Assembly (NCBI RefSeq): GCF_963169125.1
Contig: NC_084798.1
Coordinates: 201,557,481-201,621,480, forward strand
Source: Humulus lupulus
Lineage: Eukaryota; Streptophyta; Magnoliopsida; Rosales; Cannabaceae
Length of the DNA: 64,000 nucleotides
Reading direction: 5' to 3'
Shown here in pieces: positions 32,601 to 43,152 of this stretch. Below the pieces are notes generated by a model. That model was not told where the DNA came from and made no database searches. It worked only from the letters and a program-made list of their open reading frames with translations. How positions within the stretch are numbered: position 1 is the first letter of the stretch; the number at the start of each line of letters is the position of its first letter. A program made the position numbers and the translations under genes.

Positions 32601-32762
32601 TTTCTTTCTATCCTCGTCCAGCTGTCTTCGCTTTTGTTGCTTCGGGGGAAAGCTTTTGTCTATATTCAATGCGTGGCTCGCAACATTTGGGCTTATCCCC
32701 ACCATGTCTGAGTGTGACCATGCGAAGACATCCTGTTTTTTCTTCAAAAAGCAAATTAATTG
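29631..32762 (-). CDS. Tat-lineage pol: reverse transcriptase, RNase H, second RNase H, integrase
   Basis: 1,043 residues in the same frame as gag-protease, directly after its UAG. Numbered from the Met at 32747: reverse transcriptase about 60-240, with FMDAYSGYNQI at 124-134 and the catalytic YVDD at 188-191; the usual gypsy RNase H region about 300-450, which looks degenerate; a second, archaeal-type RNase H about 467-590 (YVDGSS, NEAEYEALLAGL, YSDSQLVV, NSNADALA) with its acidic residues kept; integrase about 690-960 with the HHCC zinc site (H698, H702, C729, C732) and the D, D35, E triad (D761, D821, E857). The extra RNase H is typical of Tat. The frame is fully open, so the enzymes could be active. 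It ends near 29631, about 4.6 kb before the LTR, leaving room for the antisense gene. VSDNR replaces the usual DNG after D821. Confidence 0.93.
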   Translation of the reverse strand, partial: QLICFLKKKQDVFAWSHSDMVGISPNVASHALNIDKSFPPKQQKRRQLDEDRKKALKEEVDRLKANNFIRDAFYPDWVANPVLAPKPNGTWRTCIDYSDLNKACPKDCFPLPRIDQLVDATAGHGLISFMDAYSGYNQIPMHAPDQEHTSFITDKGLYCYNVMPFGLKNAGATYQRLVNMMFSEQIGNNMEVYVDDMLVKSQLNKNHVDDLEECFGILRKYNMKLNPMKCTFGVSSGKFLGFIVNSRGIEANPDKIKALVDMPSPRKHKDVQSLTGRMAALTRFISKSTDRGLPFFNLLKGSKKFEWTDECELAFQELKKHLAEPPILSKPETGEVLFLYLSTTKHAISAVLVREEERIQKPVYYISKRLLGAESRYPLMEKLALSLIHSSLKLRPFFQAHPIHVLTDQPLRQVLSKPEASGRLLKWAVELGQFEITYHPRTTIKAQALADFIVECTGIADDEVTTTAHELWKLYVDGSSNENGAGARVILITPAGRKFHSALRFGFKASNNEAEYEALLAGLRIAKELKAKAIHWYSDSQLVVNQILGEYQARGTKMAAYLEKAKSALEYFEFYAIEQVPREQNSNADALARLTTSAENEELNVVPIEHLSAPSITEPDEEDVYMIETEPTWMSPTVDYLENGILPKDQNQARKLMYQLPHYTILDGRLYRRGYSMPLLRCVTPPEAKKIIEEIHEGFCGDHIGGHSLSKKIIRQGYFWPTIKTDSFEYVKKCDKCQRFATIPRAPPSELTMLTSPWPFAVWGIDLIGSLPTGKGGVKYAVVAVDYFTKWTEAEPLATITSKKILDFVVKNIICRYGVPRKIVSDNRTQFDCDLFTNFCNKNGIVKSFSSVAHPQANGQVEAVNKTLKSSLKKKLEEAKGRWPEELPQVLWGYRTTARTSTGHTPFSLAYGCEAMLPIEVEIPTIRTQIYDQDSNHTQLEETLDLIEEKREEAQLRNAAYQQRTTRYFNKRVRDRKFGVGDLILSRVFLATRDPAAGVLGPNWEGPYQIESVIRPGVYKLARLDGNLIPRAWNGEHLRPYYQ

Positions 32763-32765
32763 CTA
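32757..32765 (-). promoter_or_regulatory. Possible programmed readthrough stop between gag-pro and pol
   Basis: On the coding strand the junction is AAA UAG CAA UUA. UAG followed by CARYYA is the readthrough signal first defined in tobacco mosaic virus. gag-protease and pol share one frame across it, and both sides are free of other damage for hundreds of codons. A readthrough stop would give the usual excess of Gag over Pol. A plain CAG-to-TAG mutation would look the same in a single copy. Confidence 0.5.
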
Positions 32766-34745
32766 TTTGGCTTCGTCTAGGAGGTGTTTTCCGACCTTTA
32801 CCTTCTTCGAGGGTTCAGCTTCGTCGAGCTGAACTTCTTCGAGCTCTTCCAATAGTTCGAGGTCAACTTTCTCCTCAATCCTTGGATCGATTTCCTCGTC
32901 GATTTCTAAAACTGTCCCATCTTTATTTTGTATGATAACGAGTGCTTGAGCGCTCGTTTGTTTCTTTCCCCTTAAAGAGATGCTGTAGCACTCTCTCCCT
33001 TCCAATTGATCTCCCCTTAATGTTCCGACCCCGCTTGGAGTAGGGAACTTGAGGGCTAGATGCCTTACAGATGAAACTGCCCCCAGCCCGACCAGGGCGG
33101 GTCTCCCGAGCAATACATTGTAGGCAGATGGTAACTCTACTACCACGAACTCCATCATCTTGGTCACCGAGACTGGATAATCTCCCAAGGCCACAGGGAG
33201 TTCGATGGACCCCACACAGGCGGTTCCTTCTCCAGAAAAGCCGTACAAAGTGGTTGCACAAGCCTTCAGGTCGCGAATGGAGAGTCCCATTTTCTCTAGC
33301 GTTGCTTTATAAAGAATGTTAACTGAGCTCCCATTGTCTATGAGAACTCGGCGCACTCTTTTGTTGGCAAGTTGCAGGGTGATGACTAGTGGATCATGAT
33401 GAGGGAACTGGACATGGGAGGCATCTTCCTCGGTGAAGGTTATAGGTTGAGTTTCAACCCTTTGGCTTTTTGGTGCCCTTGGTTCGGGTTCATAAGGAGA
33501 CTCGTCCCCCGTCTTCAACTCATTCACGTATCGCTTTTGAGCATTTCTACCCCCTCCTGCGAGATGAGGCCCTCCCGAGATGGTTATTACATTCTCTCCA
33601 TCAATCGGTTGGGGCCTGTCTTCTTCCCGAGATCGGGAGTTATTATTCTGTGCCGCCGAAGGCGCGGCTATTCTCTGGCTTGCAGTGGTCTGTCCAGTAC
33701 TCTGGTTTTTGACATACTGCCGGAAATAACCTCTCGAGATCAACCCTTCGATCTCGTCCTTCAGCTGCCGGCACTCATCAGTTGTGTGTCCGGTGTCTCT
33801 ATGAAACCGGCAATACTTACTGGAATCCCTCTTGGACTTTTGATTCCTCATTGGGTCCGGACGCCTGAAGGGGACCTGGTTTTCATTAGCCAGGTATATA
33901 TTTTCCCGAGACTCGTTGAGCTCGGTGTGTACTTTATATACGGAGTAATACCTTTCTCCTTTCTTTTTCTTTCCTCCTTCAGCGTCGGGGTTATTTCCCT
34001 CGCTCTTTTTCCTCTTGGAGGGATTCTCTGAGGTAGGCTGTGAAGCCGCTGGGTCAGCCGAGGTTGGGGTGGAGTTAATGTTTATCGTTGTAGTTTCGGT
34101 TTGCGAGGTTGCTTTTAGCATTGACCTCGCCTCCTCTACATTGACAAATCTCTGCGCCCGCTTGTTAAACTCGGTTATTGACCTCACCGGTTTCCCTTGC
34201 ATGTCATCCCAAAGGGCACTTCCAGGTAACACACCAGCTCGGATGGCCATCAAGTGCCCACTGTCATCCACGTCTCGAGCTCGGGCGACCTCTAGATTAA
34301 ATCTTGTCAGGTAGCTTTTCAGTGTTTCGCCCGGTTGTTGTCGAACGTTAGTCAAAGTGGATGCTTCGGGTCTGACTCCCATCATAGCCCGGAACTGCTT
34401 CTTGAAGTCTCTAGACAATTGATCCCATGAAGTTATAGAGTGTCTCTTGTACTTCTCGAACCAACTCTTGGCAGGTCCGGCCAATGATGTCGGAAACAAC
34501 ATGCATCTGAGCTCGTAACCTACATTACTGGCTCTCATAATAGTGTTGAATGTACTCAGGTGGCTACATGGGTCGGTTTTTCCTTCAAACGCTGGGACGT
34601 GAGGAATCTGGAACCCTTGAGGAAACTGAGTGTTAGAAATATTAGGAGCAAATGGCTCGAGCTCCTCATCAGAGTCCTCGTATCGACCACTCCCTCGTTC
34701 ATTCTTCAAAAGCCTAAAGGCTTTTTCGAGCTGATCAATCCTTTC
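32763..34745 (-). pseudogene. Tat gag (capsid, zinc knuckle) and protease, C-terminal part
   Basis: Open frame of 660 residues in phase with the upstream 34749-35828 frame, separated from it by one TAA. It begins with the capsid region (VPAFEGKTDPCSHLSTF, LAGPAKSWFEKY, PGETLKSYLTRFN), then a Lys-rich linker, a zinc-knuckle-like CRFHRDTGHTTDEC, and near the end a retroviral-type aspartic protease with LIDNGSSVNIL as active site. The stop of this frame is UAG at 32765-32763, followed by CAA UUA, and the pol frame carries on without a shift. Because gag is cut by the TAA at 34748-34746, the full Gag cannot be made from this copy unless that stop is suppressed. Confidence 0.85.
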
Positions 34746-35828
34746 TTAAACTGGGTCCTTAGGTGGTGTCTGGAATTGATAGTCATTAATCGTGATCCCA
34801 GGCTCGCGTCTCCGTGAGGGATCTCTACGCCCATTCAGATGATTCCTTAGATCCGGATTTATCTGATCTCCCTTTCCCCTGCTCTGATTCAGATGATTTC
34901 GCAGGTCAGGATGACTCTTGCGATTTCCAGTATTTTTATGACCTCGGTCGTGTTTACTGACGGACTTAGTCTCTCCGGACTCATCACTGGTGAAACTCAT
35001 TGATCGGGCATTTCGTGGTGGATCCTTTCTATGTCGCCTTGTCTCCGCAGTGCGAGATCGAGACGTCTGACTTCTCTCAGATGGTGCGCCTCTCCGCTCC
35101 TGGAACGTCTCCCTGTTTCCTTGTCTTTCCCCTGTACGCCCTTGATCCTGATCTCGAACAGGTTGAGCGTTTCTGCGGGGAGGTGAAGGATATCTTATGG
35201 GAGACGGAGGGAACCGTATAGGCGACGGTGGTTGTCGCCCTAGCCTCGGCCTAGAGGGTCCAGAATTTTCCCGAGATGGGTCAGTCGCGTTCGGTGCACT
35301 ACCAGGAACCTGAGTCCGAGCCTCGGCAGGAGCTCGGTTGTTCTCAGTTCTTGCAGGTACTTCCACAGGTGGATTAGGCGGGACCCGAGCTCGGGTACTC
35401 CTCTGAGGCCTAGAAGGAGCAGATGGCTCTGCTGGTGCTGGAGGTTGTGTCGGCCTCCTTGTGGCAGCATTTTTTCGTGGACGTCCACGGGGCCTCTGGG
35501 GAGGAACGTGCACGTCCCTTGGAGGAGGGACTTGGTTTTCGCGCGGAGGCGGGGGCTGAGCCACCTGCGCCTCTGCGGCTATCCTGGTCAACTCCTCGTT
35601 ACGTTTGTTGGCTTCTGCCAACAACTGTTTCAGCTGCCGATTCTCCAATTCTACAATAGGGACATAACGCTCAGGATTGTAGTACATGTCCTCATCCCTT
35701 GGTTGTGGAGGTGGTCCCCGGGAATCAGAGGACCCACTTCTTTCATCAGCATTCGGGTTCTCCATTGGTTGTTTTCCAGGGCGCCTTGGGTAATTTTCTT
35801 CAGGAGTGTTCTGATTGTTTGCAGCCAT
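34746..35828 (-). pseudogene. Tat gag, N-terminal part, ended by a premature stop
   Basis: 360 residues from ATG at 35828. A coiled segment (VELENRQLKQLLAEANKR, about 56-73) is followed by a long Pro/Arg/Ser-rich, disordered and basic region (RPRGRPRKNAATRRP, SPIRFPPSPIRYP). It ends at TAA 34748-34746; the frame then goes on at once into the capsid part (ERIDQLEKAF), so the TAA is read as a nonsense change. Its context (GAA AGG after the stop) is not a known readthrough signal. A related N-terminus is found in the broken element at 55620-56612. Alternatively it could be a separate short ORF, but the unbroken phase argues against that. Confidence 0.8.
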
Positions 35829-35854
35829 GAATCTCTCAGGGATAGATGCTTAAG

Positions 35855-35876
35855 GCTCTCAATGAAAGCACCAAAC
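35855..35876 (-). other. Primer binding site of the Tat element
   Basis: The complement, TTTGGTGCTTTCATTGAGAG, lies directly next to the 5' LTR. The same motif stands next to the LTRs at 45647 and 56683, so it is the conserved primer site of this group. I cannot say which tRNA it pairs with. Confidence 0.7.
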
Positions 35877-36670
35877 TGTTGACGTCGTTTTTCGTCAACA
35901 GATAAAAGAAGAGAGCACGTAAACAATTAAAGATAATGGCCAAAAGAAATAAACGAATCAAACACACGGTTTTTTACGTGGTTCAGCAGTTAAATCTGCC
36001 TAGTCCACGAGTCTCTGTTATTAATCTCAAGATTATCTCTGTACAATTCTTTAGCATGAATTCTCCAGAGTTTTCTCTGAAGGATCAGAATTTCGGTCTC
36101 TTACAATGGTGTATGGCTTCTCTATTTATAGAGAAGGATGCAGAATACTATCCCACATATTTTGGGTAGTTACTCTTTTGTGAATAAAATAAATGGCTTT
36201 AAATGCCTTTAATCAGATAAAAAAGGAAATGTCCCTGAAGACCAGGAAACGCATAACTGAATAAATAATATCCCACGATTCTTGGGGATTTACATCAATA
36301 AATGAGGATTACATCTCATGTTTACAATATTTGTAGATATTCAAGGTGGTCATAGCGTATCTCCAAGGCTTCAACATCTCAGGTTTCACGTCATTGTGCG
36401 AGCCACTGACATCTCCCGAGCTAACATTGCTTTCGAGATAGTACATCGAGCTCAAGATCCCTGCTCCGAAGTTGTTCCTAAAGATGAGGGGCTCTCAGAG
36501 CTACCTTTCAAGATCGAGATCATTTCGAGATCACTACATTCGAGGTCATGTATCATACTTTGCAGGCTCGATTTACAATCGTAGAGAATACCCTAACCCT
36601 CACGAGACCATTTAATGCGAACTCAGCTTTCGAGGTCATATTTACTATGGCTCGAAATCTGGGTATAACA
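35877..36670 (-). repeat. 5' LTR of the Tat element
   Basis: 794 bp, same length as the 3' LTR, with 12 differences by my count. A TATA box (TATAAATAG on the minus strand) lies at about 36124-36135 and would drive gag-pol. Confidence 0.92.
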
Positions 36671-36675
36671 ATATT
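36671..36675. repeat. Target site duplication, right copy (ATATT)
   Basis: Perfect match to 24221-24225. The original target read ...CATAT ATATT GGAGGG.... Confidence 0.9.
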
Positions 36676-39287
36676 GGAGGGAAATAATTTTTCAGTTGGC
36701 GCAAATTTTTCCCTCTCAATTTATTTCATATTTTAACTTTTTATCAAGAAAATAATTATGTGTACAATTTTTTATCCTACATATCTTGCCATGTCAACAT
36801 ATTTTAAATTATTATAGTATATGCACATTTGTCTAATTACAGTTACTATTTAATTAAAACATAAATATGTTATAAATCTAAACTTAACCCAAATCAATCA
36901 GCATAAAAAAGAAAACCTATAACCCTAATATCTCAAATCCCTCTTCTCTCATTGCGTTTTTGCTGAAAACCCTATGATTTTCATCTCCTTCGATCCTTGC
37001 ACGACACCAAAGTCCAATACCCTAATATTATCGTTTTGCCTCACTCTCCCCTCTTTGCCGCATGCACTCTCCCCTTCCAGCCTCAAAAATCTCTCCATCG
37101 CACTATCTATTGACGAGCAAATCAGGTACGCTCTCGATTATTCAAGGAAATTTGATGTAAAATATTCAGTAATTTCTCATAGCGAGGACATTTCTTTAGT
37201 ATTATTCTGTTTGGGCTAAGAAAATGTAGATGTAAACTAAAGGAAAACTTTGATAGAACTGTTGCATGTCTTAGATTTTTTTTTAAAAAAAATTATGTTC
37301 GTTCTTAGTTTGCAAACATAAGGAATTTGAATATTGTTTCCAGATTTTACTGTTTTTCTCAAAATTGGATTCCTCTCCATGAATTTCTTCGTACACCTTT
37401 TTCAACCATTTTATTAATTAAATTAAAAAAACTATGTTTATTGTGAGTAAATTTTACCTATTTTCAGTCTGAATAATATTACTAAATATGGAATCGAGTC
37501 GGCGGGGACCACAATATTGTCTAAATTTGTTGGATAGTGTGAATATTTATAATTATAGAATAGTGAACATCAACAATAATGTGCGTATGTATCTGCTGCA
37601 AATAAAAAATAAATGTGACTTTTGAGAATATAAGAGAAAGCCTACGATATCACAAATAAATGATAATGACAATTATAATTTATAATGACTAAGTTTGACA
37701 AAAGCATATATGTTTTGCACACCCTGATTATAGTTGAGTTTCTTTGACTTATCTTTTGGTATGTGGCAGTTCAAATTCTTCAAACAATATCCAGAAAGCT
37801 ACAACTGAACGGTATTTGGAACATTACTCGAGGTTCTTGTAGGGATAGCGCTGGCTTTAAACAATATCAATGGTATTTGTTACTTTTTATATTTCTTTTT
37901 TCATCTTGAATTCTTGGCCTCACATAGAATTGGAATCATATGTTTGAAATTTAGAGTACTGTGGCCACTTGTTTGTTGTTCTGTGAACACTATTAACTCC
38001 ATATATGCTAGCTAATTCAGAAGTGAAATTTTCTCTTATCTCTAGTTTTGTTGCTTTCTGAGTGTAATGTATTATTTTTATGCAGTACTCTATTCGATTT
38101 CCATGTACATAACAATTTCCATGAACAAAGTGTAGTCACAGTTTTCTTTTCCTTTTAATGAGAAAAACTAAATCAATAAAGGCAAGTATTATATATGGTA
38201 ATATGCATTTGGGTGCATGTTATAATCACACCACTTTGTGCTTCCATTGTTATATGGGACCAAATTTATTATAACACTGATATATATATATATAGTTCAA
38301 CTAATAATAAACTATATTATATAATATAATCTCTTATACAATAACAAGTTCCCCTTTCTCCTTCAAGAAGTACTAACCTTGTAGTAAGGCACTTTAGAGC
38401 ATAATGAAAGATTAAAGAGGCATTGGTAATTATTTTTTTAACATTCTGAAAGCTAAAGCTAAGCTAATGTATTTTCTTTTTCTTTTTCTTTTTCTTTTTC
38501 TTTGCATGCTATTTTTCTTCCTGATATTAGTTTATTGTTCCATAGCTACCACTGAAGTTTCAAGTTGTTTTAAGCATTTAACTTTCTTAAAACTAACATC
38601 TTGTTTCACTTGCTATTTTTACGAGTATCATTTTAGTGGGGGGCATTCATTTATTTTATTTTTTTCACAAGAGTTTCATGTTATGTCAGCTTGTTTCTTA
38701 ATTTTAAATTGCAACAAACTCACCTATAATTTTAAGCTCAATCAATTTCTTACTGCATATCTTCTTTGTTTCATGGTTATTATATACTGTAGCTGCAGTG
38801 TGGGGTTAAAGAAATGAAACAGATTATTTATTGACAAGTTGCCACCACAATCAGCATCTTCCCATATTCTCTCGAATTACTCACATCTCTAATCAACTAA
38901 TACCAGGTTCATTCATCTAATGATTCTATCTCTCTCTCTCTCTCTATGAAGCATTATCATAATAACAAATGGAAATAAATACTCTGAGATTATTGTTATT
39001 AATAATATCTATTTTCTTGTCTGCTTCTTTGTTGATGGAGAACACTTTAAAAAGTGGTGGTCCAACTTTTAAGTCTCCTTCTCTATAGACTACTCCATCC
39101 ATTAGTATATATAGTTTATAGTTGAGTGATAGAGCTTAAACATAAGATATGAAAATATCCTCCTTTCATTTTGTTTTTCTTTTAGTCTAATGGGATTTAT
39201 ACATATAGAGAGAGAAATTTGACAGCTTATTGTAATTTTTTCTTTAAAATTTTCTTGGATTATAAGAACAAATTATTACAAGTAAAT
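36676..39287. other. AT-rich DNA with possible exon remnants
   Basis: 36900-37125 looks like a leader and first exon: pyrimidine-rich DNA, an ATG at 36974 and a GTACGC donor after 37125. The encoded stretch (about 50 codons, Ser/Leu/Pro-rich) matches nothing I know. A piece around 37771-37873 is bounded by splice-like TGGCAG and GTATTT. No long frame joins them. It could be the 5' part of a CACTA gene. Simple repeats: TA at 38279-38295, CTTTTT repeats at 38469-38502, CT at 38930-38944. Confidence 0.35.
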
Positions 39288-39903
39288 GTTTTGTCTTTTT
39301 ACAACCTACAGCACCAATATGCCTGAAAATTCTATACATTTAAATCTCATCACAATTGATCAAACCATTGCTTATCACTATGTGTTAATTTCCTATACCA
39401 AACCCCTGCAATTCTATATTTGACCACAGTCTTTATATTATGTACAATTGAATCTATTTGTTTACATCTGAAATGCCACAAAGTTTCATTTCTGTTTGAC
39501 TATATTTGATAGACCATAGCAGCAACTGTGACAGTTGTTTGCTATGTCTAATACTACTTATTAACCTATGTAGAGAAGCAGCTGATGTATTCCAATGTAA
39601 CCATGTCTTTAAGTCTTGTAACACCCTGCAACTATACAAGCAGTCAAAATATAAATGCTGTATAGTTTCCAATATACTGAGTCTGTCCCATACCATCTGT
39701 TGCCAATATACTGAGTCAAGCACTGGACAAAATATCTGATAGCCTTGCTTAATCTGATATTTCTCAGTTGAGAACTTTTGAGTATCTAAGCTTTTTTTAA
39801 ACCTGTTTTTGACAGCCACTATTTGTTTCCAGTACCAGCTACTTGATGATGGAGCTGATATACTTTTTCTGATTTACCAAAAAAAAAAAAGTTTTGTCTT
39901 TTT
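39288..39903 (-). mobile_element. LINE fragment with opposed coding sense and poly-A, 13-bp duplication
   Basis: The minus strand from about 39838 to 39310 encodes the zinc-binding end of a LINE reverse transcriptase: SSWYWKQIVAVKNRFKK, QGYQIFCPVLDSVYW, ETIQHLYFDC, SIRHSKQLSQLLLWSIKY. Twelve A residues stand at the plus-strand right end (39879-39890), and GTTTTGTCTTTTT is repeated perfectly at 39288-39300 and 39891-39903. The poly-A and the coding sense therefore point in opposite directions, as expected if the 5' part was inverted during insertion (twin priming), leaving only a short uninverted piece (about 39840-39878) before the tail. Confidence 0.7.
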
Positions 39904-42780
39904 CCTTTTTTAAATGTGTCTCCATTTGTACAAGTTGCAATATGCTTTCATTTTCTAATTTATTAGAAAGATTTTTATTTATTTTGCTTTTGCTTTTAAG
40001 GATAAAAAGTTTCCAACTTGATCACATGCGTACGGACAAACAGTTTCTCCATCCATATACTTAGTTTGGTATTCATTTTGGGAGTATAGTGCATGCTAGT
40101 TTAAGCCATTATCATGAAAGTCAATTCCTAAAATATCTAAACTTTAAAAAACCTCTTACAAAGAAACACACTACTTTAATCGTCCATCACAATAATAAAC
40201 TAATATATTTAGTAAACGGTATACTATTTTTCTTATGTTTATTTGGAATCTATCAAAATGACATTTTCATAAGCATCAATTTTACAAAATATCAACGATG
40301 TTTTTAACATAATAATATATATGAAGGGGGCAAATGTTATGTTGGGGACCAGTAGTTTGGTTCATATATAAAATGAGCTTGGTTCGTATATAAAATGAGC
40401 TGCAGACTCATTATTAATTTTAATGAATTTTATGGTTTTTTTGTATCATTTAATTTTAATTTTCTATTAATCTTTTAGGTATTGATTATATTCTTTAGGT
40501 TGTGGATCAAATTGGCAAGGAGCATTGGAAAGTTAATTAAGTTGATTATTAATTGCAAGAGGTACGAAATTATGTTCTTTTAACTCTTATTATTAATATC
40601 TTAAAAATGTTAGAGGAGTTTGAATATCTTAAATATTCATCAATAGAGAAGTAGGTTCTGAGATTAAAATTGTGTGCTGTGGTGATAACGGAAGGTTGAA
40701 AACTTGTGTGTATTATAGAAGTAGGTTCTGGAAAATTTGTTTGTGTGCTGCGGTGATATAGGGAAGAAAACTTATTGTGTGTTGTTTGAATTTTTTGACT
40801 TGGTATTGATAGATGGTTAGGTAAGCTTTTATATGTATAGATTAGATTTTTCATTATATGTATAGATTAGATTTTTCATTTAGTCATATTGTTTTCATTA
40901 TTTCCATATGTATATATTAGATTTTTCAGCCATAAATATTGATGAAAAATAACTCAAATAACAATTATATGTATAATCAAAGATAAAAACAAGTTATACT
41001 AATATATAACCAGCCAAAATTATTCCTTAGTGCAAAACTAAGTGGGATGCTACCATAAATTTTTAAATTATATTTTAAGAGAATCTAGGCTTAAATGCCA
41101 CTGTAGACTTAATTGCCACAAATAAATAAGCAATTAATAATATATAAATATATGTTTACCTTGACATATAATTCAAATTTAGCAAGGATGGCTGCAACAG
41201 TCATGCCAATGATATAAGACAGAACATCCCACCACACATTCATAAAAACAGAATATAGACCCAATGAACAACCAAAAGAGAAAAAGGGTCTTCTCAATTC
41301 ATATTTTTTTGTTACAAATGATCAAAAACTAGGTGAAAAACAGAGAAAAGAAATATAAAAGGACACTATTTAAAAGTAAATAAAATCCACAAAGCTACTT
41401 AATGAGTGAGGGAATTAACACTGAACTGATACATGTATTGTGAAGAGTATCCATGTTTAGAAGTTGGAACAGACCTTGTGGTGTTATTCATAGATTTATG
41501 TAATCTGTAATAGGAATATTGGATTCAGACCTGTGAGTTTGTGAAACATAAAAATAAAAAAAAGTGTTGGCATGTGATGTAGTTGTGGTAACTGTGTTTA
41601 GAGTTGTGTAAGATAGTGACTTAAGACTTGTGTTTCCTAACTTGAATATAAATAGACTTCATTTTATTACCTTTATCACATCAATTTAAAGTATTCACAA
41701 AAGTAAAGGTAATCGAAGAAGACACTACTATAAATATGTTTGTATTTTTGCATTATCCACTTATGACCACCAGAGAATTATGTCCAAAGAGTCTAGGCAT
41801 AAACAAAACAATTGTGAATGTTTCCTTTACCTAAAACAGATTGGTCATGTAATCACCAATAATTTCATCAGATACAGAAGATTTAGGCAATAATAAGTCA
41901 TTTAAAAGTCATCCTGAGATGGGAAAGATTGAATATAATGTGTTAATAAAGAAGAAAGCTTTACTAATGTCTCCAGTTTGGAAATTCTGCAACAACACCC
42001 TTCTAGTATTTAATGTTTCAAAGTAATGATAAATTACTATTAAAAATATTAATCATAATATGTTTTTTAGCTTTTAAATCTGACCTTTTATTCTATGTTG
42101 TGAGTACACTTGTATGAAATGTAAGAGCTGGCATGAAGTTTGCAATGATCTCTGTATACTACAGGAGAAGGACTTGAAGTGAAAAAAATACCAAACAAAG
42201 AACATTATGTGTCTTACCAAATAATATACCATCACAAAACCCTTAATAAAGAAAATGGTTCAGTTTTTCCCCTATACAAAAAGGTCTCTTCATACAACCC
42301 TGTCAAGAAAGTGATGCTGACTCAAGTCCAAAGGTCTAGACCTTGTCAAAATTAATATTATATTTAACTAACTCCTATGATGAGCCACCAATTATATATA
42401 ATATCATTCATTATTTATTTTTATTACACTAATTATCCTAAATCTCAAGTTCTTCCTGCAAGAATTATAGAGCAATAAAATTATTACATATTAAAAGAAT
42501 GTCAATTGTAACTTCTTAGCCACCCCAATCAATGATTCAAATTCTATGTTCTCAGGTTTTCTAAGAGCTAGCATAAAAAAAGAAAACACATGATATAAGA
42601 GACAGAGATGCTATAATAAAATCAAAACATATGCAAAAGTAGTTCAAAGCAATTAGAAAAATGTGATGCCTGCTTATGTTTATCAAATATGGTAGTTCCC
42701 AGATAAACAACAACTATGAATGCAAACAAAAAAAACACACCCATGCAAAATGTACTATCAAGATTCTCAAATGTATATAA
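39904..42780. other. AT-rich intergenic DNA
   Basis: No gene recognised. Small repeats: GGTTC(A/G)TATATAAAATGAGC twice at 40359-40402; an AAGTAGGTTCTG..GTGTGCTG unit twice (40649 and 40718 areas); TATATGTATAGATTAGATTTTTCA three times (40828-40930). Confidence 0.4.
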
Positions 42781-43152
42781 TTGACACCTGCATTGTGCAT
42801 GAAGGATAAATTTACCTTTCTATCTATGTTGATTCCTGCACCTAAACAATCTGGGAATGACATAGATGTTTACTTAGAGCCCTTAATAGATGAGTTACTT
42901 GAATTATGGAATGGTGTTTATACATATGATATTTCTACAAATAAGTTTGTTAATTTAAGGTCCATGTTGCTATGGACCATAAATGATTTTCCAGCTTATG
43001 GAAACTTAGCTGGATGTGCGACTAAAGGGAAGTATGGTTGTCCGGTTTGTTGCGAGCACTCAAATATTGTTTGGTTGAAGCATAGCAAAAAGATGTCCTT
43101 CTGCAATCATATTCAATTTATACCACAAGAACACCGTTGCATGGCCTTCTAA
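42781..43152 (+). pseudogene. CACTA TnpD-type transposase fragment
   Basis: One open stretch of about 120 residues matches the transposase_21 (TnpD/TNP2) family: PALCMKDKFTFLSMLIPAPKQ, GNDIDVYLEPLIDEL, LRSMLLWTINDFPAYGNLAG and CPVCCEHSNIVWLKHSKKMSF, all in the right order. The family protein is several hundred residues longer on both sides, and no further parts were found, so this is a truncated remnant. It lies about 950 bp left of a CACTA right end, in the orientation expected for that element. Confidence 0.8.

Larger units (their letters stand above)
24226..36670 (-). mobile_element. Complete Tat-lineage Ty3/gypsy retrotransposon with antisense gene
   Basis: 12,445 bp. LTRs at both ends have exactly the same length (794 bp), with a perfect target duplication ATATT (24221-24225 and 36671-36675). 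On the minus strand: 5' LTR, primer site, gag-protease, pol (reverse transcriptase, two RNase H regions, integrase), then an intron-containing gene in the opposite direction, a purine tract and the 3' LTR. The second, archaeal-type RNase H after the first is the mark of the Tat lineage. I counted 12 differences between the LTRs (nine transitions), so insertion was fairly recent. One stop in gag spoils autonomy. Confidence 0.92.

Noticed and set aside
33396..34031. 211-codon plus-strand frame inside Tat gag
   Set aside because: Antisense shadow of gag-protease; unlike the 25997-28744 gene it has no domain, promoter or splice structure.
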